Origin: an uncultured Mycoplasma sp.
GTDB lineage: Bacteria > Bacillota_I > Bacilli_A > RF39 > UBA660
NCBI GenBank assembly: GCA_947388575.1
Contig: CANDSI010000057.1
Span: 1-6,642, forward strand
Reading direction: 5' to 3'
DNA length: 6,642 bases
The notes under the pieces were generated by a model. The model did no database searches, was not told the origin of the DNA, and saw only the letters and a list, made by a program, of their open reading frames with translations. A program made the position numbers and the translations under genes. The first letter of the stretch is position 1. Each line of letters begins with the position of its first letter. Below, piece after piece: positions 5,844 through 6,642 of the stretch.

Positions 5844-6642
5844 ATGGAAAAAAATAAGATCATTTTTGAAGACTTACATCGTACTGGTGAAGTTAGAGAA
5901 ATGGAAATGCCAAATCAATCTAAGTATGATTTTTTATTAGAAAGAAATAAAAAATATATGAATTTTAACGCACTTAGTTTTGAAGGCATGAAAGATAAAA
6001 TTACTTACGAAGAATTGCATGATAAAATATGGCAATATGCTAAAGCTTTATATAAGAAAGGCATTCGTAAAGGTGATTTAATTGGTTTTTGTGCCGTTAA
6101 TACACCTGAGTCTATTTATGTAATGTACGCCCTTGATATAATAGGAGCTATTACAGTTGGACTTAGCCCTCTTAATAACGAATATCAAATGCATAGAGAT
6201 ATTGAAATGATTAAACCACAAAGAGTTATTACTGTTGATATGTTTTATGGTAATCTAAAAGGCTCTTTGAATGATTTTAATGTTTCGCCTATTTTATATT
6301 CTCCTATTGAATCAATGCAAAGTCCTATTATAAAAGCAATTTATAAAATGAAACAGATTAAAGAAGGTAATTTTAAATTTGGTAAAGATTTTGATTTAAA
6401 AAGTATTGTTAAAGATGGTAGTGATAGCGAAATTGAGAGATGGGCATATAGTCCAGACTATGTTTCAGATATTATGTTTACTGGGGGTTCAACTGGTAGA
6501 CATAAAGGTGTTGAACTATATGGTAATGGTTTTAACTGTTTAATTAAAGCTTTAGATAGAGTATTTTTCTTAGAGCCAGGACAAATTCATTTAGGAAACG
6601 TTCCTGTAAATCATATGGTTTTTGGTAAAGCATTAACTCACT
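5844..6642 (+). CDS. AMP-dependent synthetase/ligase, acyl-CoA synthetase-like (N-terminal 266 residues, 3' end cut off)
   Basis: Start of an ANL-superfamily adenylating enzyme. These activate a carboxylic acid as acyl-AMP, usually then forming a CoA thioester. Visible N-terminal features are ITYEELHDKIWQYAKALYKKGIRKGDLIGF (53-82) and NTPESIYVMYALDIIGAITVGLSPL (86-110), both standard for acyl-CoA synthetases. The phosphate-binding loop (A3 motif) is FTGGSTGRHKGVE (212-224); His220 stands where most family members have proline or a small/aliphatic residue. PVNHMVFG (254-261) matches the following P-x-x-H-x-x-G region. The segment 150-205 between core strands is lysine-rich and variable. The adenylate-binding Y-G-x-T-E motif, hinge and C-terminal lysine would lie beyond the window, so activity and substrate cannot be judged. 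Fatty acid is the most likely type of substrate, by family. The start has GAGGT five bases upstream. It is divergent from the XRE regulator across the operator region. Confidence 0.9.
   Translation, partial: MEKNKIIFEDLHRTGEVREMEMPNQSKYDFLLERNKKYMNFNALSFEGMKDKITYEELHDKIWQYAKALYKKGIRKGDLIGFCAVNTPESIYVMYALDIIGAITVGLSPLNNEYQMHRDIEMIKPQRVITVDMFYGNLKGSLNDFNVSPILYSPIESMQSPIIKAIYKMKQIKEGNFKFGKDFDLKSIVKDGSDSEIERWAYSPDYVSDIMFTGGSTGRHKGVELYGNGFNCLIKALDRVFFLEPGQIHLGNVPVNHMVFGKALTH

Noticed and set aside
1..6642. tRNA, rRNA, CRISPR arrays, insertion sequences or TGA-as-tryptophan recoding
   Set aside because: No cloverleaf-like segment, regular repeats, transposase or terminal inverted repeats were noticed, and tryptophans in the conserved proteins use TGG.

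Overview
The window comes from a low-GC bacterium of Bacillota (Firmicutes) type. It is strongly A+T-rich by eye, its promoters are close to the sigma-A consensus, Shine-Dalgarno sites are GGAGG-like, terminators are A/U-rich hairpins, and the leucyl-tRNA synthetase reads like the Bacillus subtilis enzyme along most of its length. Tryptophan is encoded by TGG and TGA is not read through, so the standard bacterial code fits. An uncultured gut Bacilli or RF39-like lineage is plausible, but this is a guess.

Layout from left to right: (1) a UcpA-like short-chain dehydrogenase on the minus strand, cut by the window start only a few residues before its expected end; (2) a compact 71-bp gap holding the leuS terminator and the promoter and ribosome site of the dehydrogenase gene; (3) leuS on the minus strand, 948 codons, about 140 residues longer than usual because a complete Nudix hydrolase domain is inserted in the CP1 editing domain; (4) a perfect consensus promoter for leuS with a very short leader; (5) a divergent GreA/GreB-family gene with a terminator; (6) just upstream of it, and probably in the same operon, a gene of unknown function encoding a 345-residue alpha-helical repeat protein, with its own good promoter; (7) a small XRE-family DNA-binding protein, preceded by and overlapping a 22-codon reading frame; (8) a divergent intergenic region with an 8-4-8 inverted repeat that looks like an operator; (9) on the plus strand, the first 266 codons of an AMP-forming acyl-CoA synthetase-like enzyme, cut by the window end.

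The genes do not form one obvious pathway. The likely transcription units are ucpA alone, leuS alone, solenoid gene plus gre gene, and a divergent pair (XRE regulator and acyl-CoA synthetase) sharing the operator region. The most notable item is the LeuRS-Nudix architecture: both the synthetic core and the editing site appear intact, so the Nudix domain looks like an added activity and not a replacement. Next in interest are the operon of the solenoid protein with the unusual Gre-like factor, and the orphan XRE regulator with its operator and overlapping mini-ORF.
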